A stretch of DNA of 64,000 bases from Mycolicibacterium sp. P9-22 (GTDB lineage: Bacteria; Actinomycetota; Actinomycetes; Mycobacteriales; Mycobacteriaceae): NCBI RefSeq assembly GCF_008329585.1, contig NZ_NPKP01000003.1:558001-622000 (forward strand), in the 5' to 3' direction. Positions 62,184 through 64,000 of the stretch are shown piece after piece. Each line of letters opens with the position of its first letter. Position 1 is the first letter of the stretch. The position numbers were made by a program, and so were the translations under genes. The notes beneath the pieces were generated by a model. The model made no database searches and had not been told where the DNA came from. It worked only from the letters and a program-made list of their open reading frames with translations.

Positions 62184-62212
62184 TTGACAATTTGTTGGGT
62201 TTTCCCAACAAT
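62184..62212 (+). promoter_or_regulatory. XRE promoter with operator between -35 and -10
   Basis: TTGACA (62184-62189), 17 bases, AACAAT (62207-62212). The spacer holds a perfect dyad TTGTTGGG-TTTT-CCCAACAA (62192-62211) that overlaps the -10. The ATG begins eight bases after the -10, so the transcript is probably leaderless. The regulator encoded next is the likely ligand of this dyad. Confidence 0.6.
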
Positions 62213-62219
62213 AGGTTGC

Positions 62220-62510
62220 ATGAGTCCGGCGAGGCGTGGGGAGCAGCTACCCATCCACAACCGCATCGGGGTGCTACGTGCCGAGCGGCGGATGACGCGG
62301 GTGCAACTGGCGGCGCTGATCGAGGTGAACCCGCAGACGGTGGGTGCGCTCGAGCGTGGAGATCACTACCCGAGCCTCGATCTGGCGTTCCGCATCTGTG
62401 ACGTCTTCGAATTGCCGGTCGAGGCCGTGTTCTCCCGGACTCCGTTCACGCCACTGTCGGCCGAACTCTATGGAAACAGGCAACGAGCGGAAGGACACGG
62501 GCATGACTGA
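62220..62510 (+). CDS. XRE-family regulator
   Basis: 96 residues from the ATG at 62220; the longer frame starting with TTG at 62184 would begin inside the -35. The HTH is RIGVLRAERRMTRVQLAALI, EVNPQTVGALERG and YPSLDLAFRICDVFELPVEAVF, the form of short Cro/C1-type regulators that pair with a small membrane protein. Overlaps the downstream gene by eight bases. Probably represses its own operon through the dyad in its promoter. Confidence 0.85.
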   Translation: MSPARRGEQLPIHNRIGVLRAERRMTRVQLAALIEVNPQTVGALERGDHYPSLDLAFRICDVFELPVEAVFSRTPFTPLSAELYGNRQRAEGHGHD

Positions 62511-63033
62511 GACCGGCATCCTCGACAAGTATCAGGACTACCGGACCAGGCGGTTCCTGAAACACGAACGCACATACGCGAATTCCCTACCGGCGTGGCG
62601 CAACCGCAGCCGCCGGCGGATGCTCGTGATCGGCCTGGCGGTGACGTTCGCGTTCATGGCCGTCGTCTCGGTGCTGTGCGCGTTCGGTCTGTGGTGGGCA
62701 CCGCTGCTCTGGCTGCCGGCCTGCGTCGCGTTCTTCCCGATGTGGGTCGTGCTGCAACTGGTCTCAGGCAGGCGTGGTGACGCACCCGAGGCCGCACTCG
62801 ACGAGTTCGAGATCGCGCAGCGCAACAGCGCACGCTCGGTCGGCCTGACCGTCACGCAGAACCTGATGCTGCTGCCGATCGGTTACCTGATCTTCGGCTC
62901 GGTGCTCACCGATGGCGCCGACCCCGACATGGCCTACGCCGGCGGTCTGATGGCACTGACCGTCCTACTCATCGGCGGGACCACGCCCGCGATGATTCTC
63001 GGCTGGACACGCCGGGATCCGGAGCCCGAATAG
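62503..63033 (+). CDS. Membrane protein co-transcribed with XRE regulator
   Basis: 176 residues from the ATG at 62503 (GGAAGG upstream, within the regulator gene); the longer frame is the shadow of the regulator. A basic N-terminus (DKYQDYRTRRFLKHERTYA) leads to two hydrophobic pairs of helices (about 40-80 and 120-168). The arrangement resembles regulator-plus-membrane-protein pairs of unknown role. The stop abuts the pgi stop on the other strand. No catalytic motif. Confidence 0.78.
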   Translation: MTETGILDKYQDYRTRRFLKHERTYANSLPAWRNRSRRRMLVIGLAVTFAFMAVVSVLCAFGLWWAPLLWLPACVAFFPMWVVLQLVSGRRGDAPEAALDEFEIAQRNSARSVGLTVTQNLMLLPIGYLIFGSVLTDGADPDMAYAGGLMALTVLLIGGTTPAMILGWTRRDPEPE

Positions 63034-64000
63034 TCAGGCGCTGCGGCCGCGTTCAGCCCGGTAGTGCCGCACCAGGGCATCGGTGGAACTGTCGCTCTGC
63101 TGGGCCGGTGCGGCCTCCTCGGTGAGCACCGGCAGCAGCGCCTTGGCCTGCGTCTTGCCCAGCTCCACACCCCACTGGTCGAACGAGTCGATCCCCCAGA
63201 TCACACCCTCGGTGAAGACCTGGTGCTCGTAGAGCGCGATCAACTGGCCGACCACCGAGGGCGTCAGCTTGGTCGCCAGAATCGAGGTCGTGGGGCGGTT
63301 ACCCGGCATCACCTTGTGCGGCACGACACTGGACGAAGTGCCCGCCGGCAGTTCAGTGGCGATCTCCTCGGCGGTCTTGCCGAACGCCAGCACCTGGGTC
63401 TGAGCGAAGAAGTTGCTCATCAACAGGTCGTGCATGCTGCCGGTGCCGTCGGCGGTCGGCAGATCATCGGTGGGCTGGGAGAACCCGATGAAATCGGCGG
63501 GGATCAACCGGGTGCCCTGGTGCAGCAACTGATAGAACGCGTGCTGGCCGTTGGTTCCGGGTTCACCCCAATAGATCTCGCCGGTATCGGTGCTGACCGG
63601 TGTGCCGTCGGCGCGCACCGACTTGCCGTTGGACTCCATCGTCAGCTGCTGCAGATAGGCCGCGAACCGGGACAGGTCGTTGGAGTAGGGCAGCACCGCG
63701 CGGGACTGCGCACCGAAGAAGTTGTTGTACCAGAGGCCGATCAGGCCGAGCAGCGCCGGCGCGTTCTCGGCCAGCGGTGCGGTGCGGAAGTGCTCGTCGA
63801 CCAGATGGAACCCGGCCAGGAACTCCGCGAACCGTTCCTTGCCGATCACCGCCATCACACTCAGACCGATCGCCGAGTCCACCGAGTACCGGCCGCCGAC
63901 CCAGTCCCAGAAGCCGAACATGTTGTCGGTGTCGATACCGAACTCGTCGACCAGCTTCTTGTTCGTCGAGACCGCCACGAAGTGCTTCGACACCGCGTCA
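63034..64000 (-). CDS. pgi: Glucose-6-phosphate isomerase, C-terminal part (5' end outside window)
   Basis: About 322 codons, open to the right edge, so the N-terminal part lies beyond it. PGI signatures: [55 protein letters not shown] and the late [19 protein letters not shown]. Converts glucose-6-phosphate to fructose-6-phosphate. In M. tuberculosis it is Rv0946c, next to Rv0945 as here. Ends convergently against the XRE-associated membrane protein gene. Confidence 0.95.
   Translation of the reverse strand, partial: DAVSKHFVAVSTNKKLVDEFGIDTDNMFGFWDWVGGRYSVDSAIGLSVMAVIGKERFAEFLAGFHLVDEHFRTAPLAENAPALLGLIGLWYNNFFGAQSRAVLPYSNDLSRFAAYLQQLTMESNGKSVRADGTPVSTDTGEIYWGEPGTNGQHAFYQLLHQGTRLIPADFIGFSQPTDDLPTADGTGSMHDLLMSNFFAQTQVLAFGKTAEEIATELPAGTSSSVVPHKVMPGNRPTTSILATKLTPSVVGQLIALYEHQVFTEGVIWGIDSFDQWGVELGKTQAKALLPVLTEEAAPAQQSDSSTDALVRHYRAERGRSA

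Overview
The window is about 68% GC, dense and mostly coding, and reads as the chromosome of a fast-growing, pigmented environmental mycobacterium (Mycolicibacterium type). The evidence is a Ku/LigD end-joining pair, sigK-rskA, several F420-type (LLM and Ddn-like) oxidoreductases, a DUF222/13E12-type HNH gene, a Rv1733c-like protein, a KshA-like steroid oxygenase and a carotenoid cluster. From memory, the order mntH, Rv0926c-like, Rv0927c-like, ku, ligD, LLM oxidoreductase, Fpg-like, SDR, pgi matches M. tuberculosis H37Rv Rv0924c-Rv0946c. The window would then be that backbone with a large accessory stretch between ligD and the LLM gene at 51 kb. I see no insertion sequence, prophage or CRISPR.

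Layout. 1-3 kb: a translationally coupled signalling operon (receiver-PP2C phosphatase, CHASE3 histidine kinase, single-domain receiver cut by the window edge). 3-8 kb: AhpD-like protein, tRNA-Arg(CCU), two small genes, a NarL-type two-component pair and an AI-2E-family permease behind a good SigF-type promoter. 8-14.6 kb: LLM oxidoreductase, rskA-sigK, a gamma-glutamylcyclotransferase/poly-gamma-glutamate-hydrolase fusion, mntH with a metalloregulator-like site, and an SDR/oxidoreductase pair behind a KstR-type box. 15-18.4 kb: tRNA-Ile(UAU) and divergent ku/ligD. 18.4-29 kb: a TetR/KshA/SDR module, an exported serine hydrolase, a GGDEF protein, and a LysR-controlled lower beta-ketoadipate operon (pcaF-D-I-J) followed by an LLM oxidoreductase. 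29-38.5 kb: a lower-GC acyltransferase/SGNH gene in a gene-poor setting, rnhA, a flavoprotein monooxygenase, an alpha/beta hydrolase-TetR operon with a clear operator, and the DUF222 HNH protein. 38.5-47.3 kb: idi facing a six-gene minus-strand operon crtE-crtI-crtB-crtT-crtU-Rieske, with a divergent glycosyltransferase. 47-64 kb: transporters, ROK regulator, a second KstR-type box, AurF-like diiron protein, cobF, FUSC, Fpg-like, ThrE-like exporter, SDR, a 51-bp-repeat exported protein, an XRE/membrane-protein operon with its operator inside the promoter, and the 3' part of pgi.

How it fits together. The crt genes specify GGPP synthesis, phytoene formation, desaturation and, through CrtU, aromatic end groups. 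CrtT, the DUF5914-type Rieske protein and the glycosyltransferase are candidate tailoring steps, but no lycopene cyclase is present, so ring formation must be encoded elsewhere. Idi supplies prenyl precursor. Aromatic/lipid catabolism (pca operon, KshA module, two KstR-type boxes) is the second theme, and stress signalling (PP2C receiver, SigK/RskA, SigF-type promoters) the third. Stop/start overlaps (ATGA, GTGA, TGATG) link most operon genes. Six convergent gene pairs overlap tail to tail.
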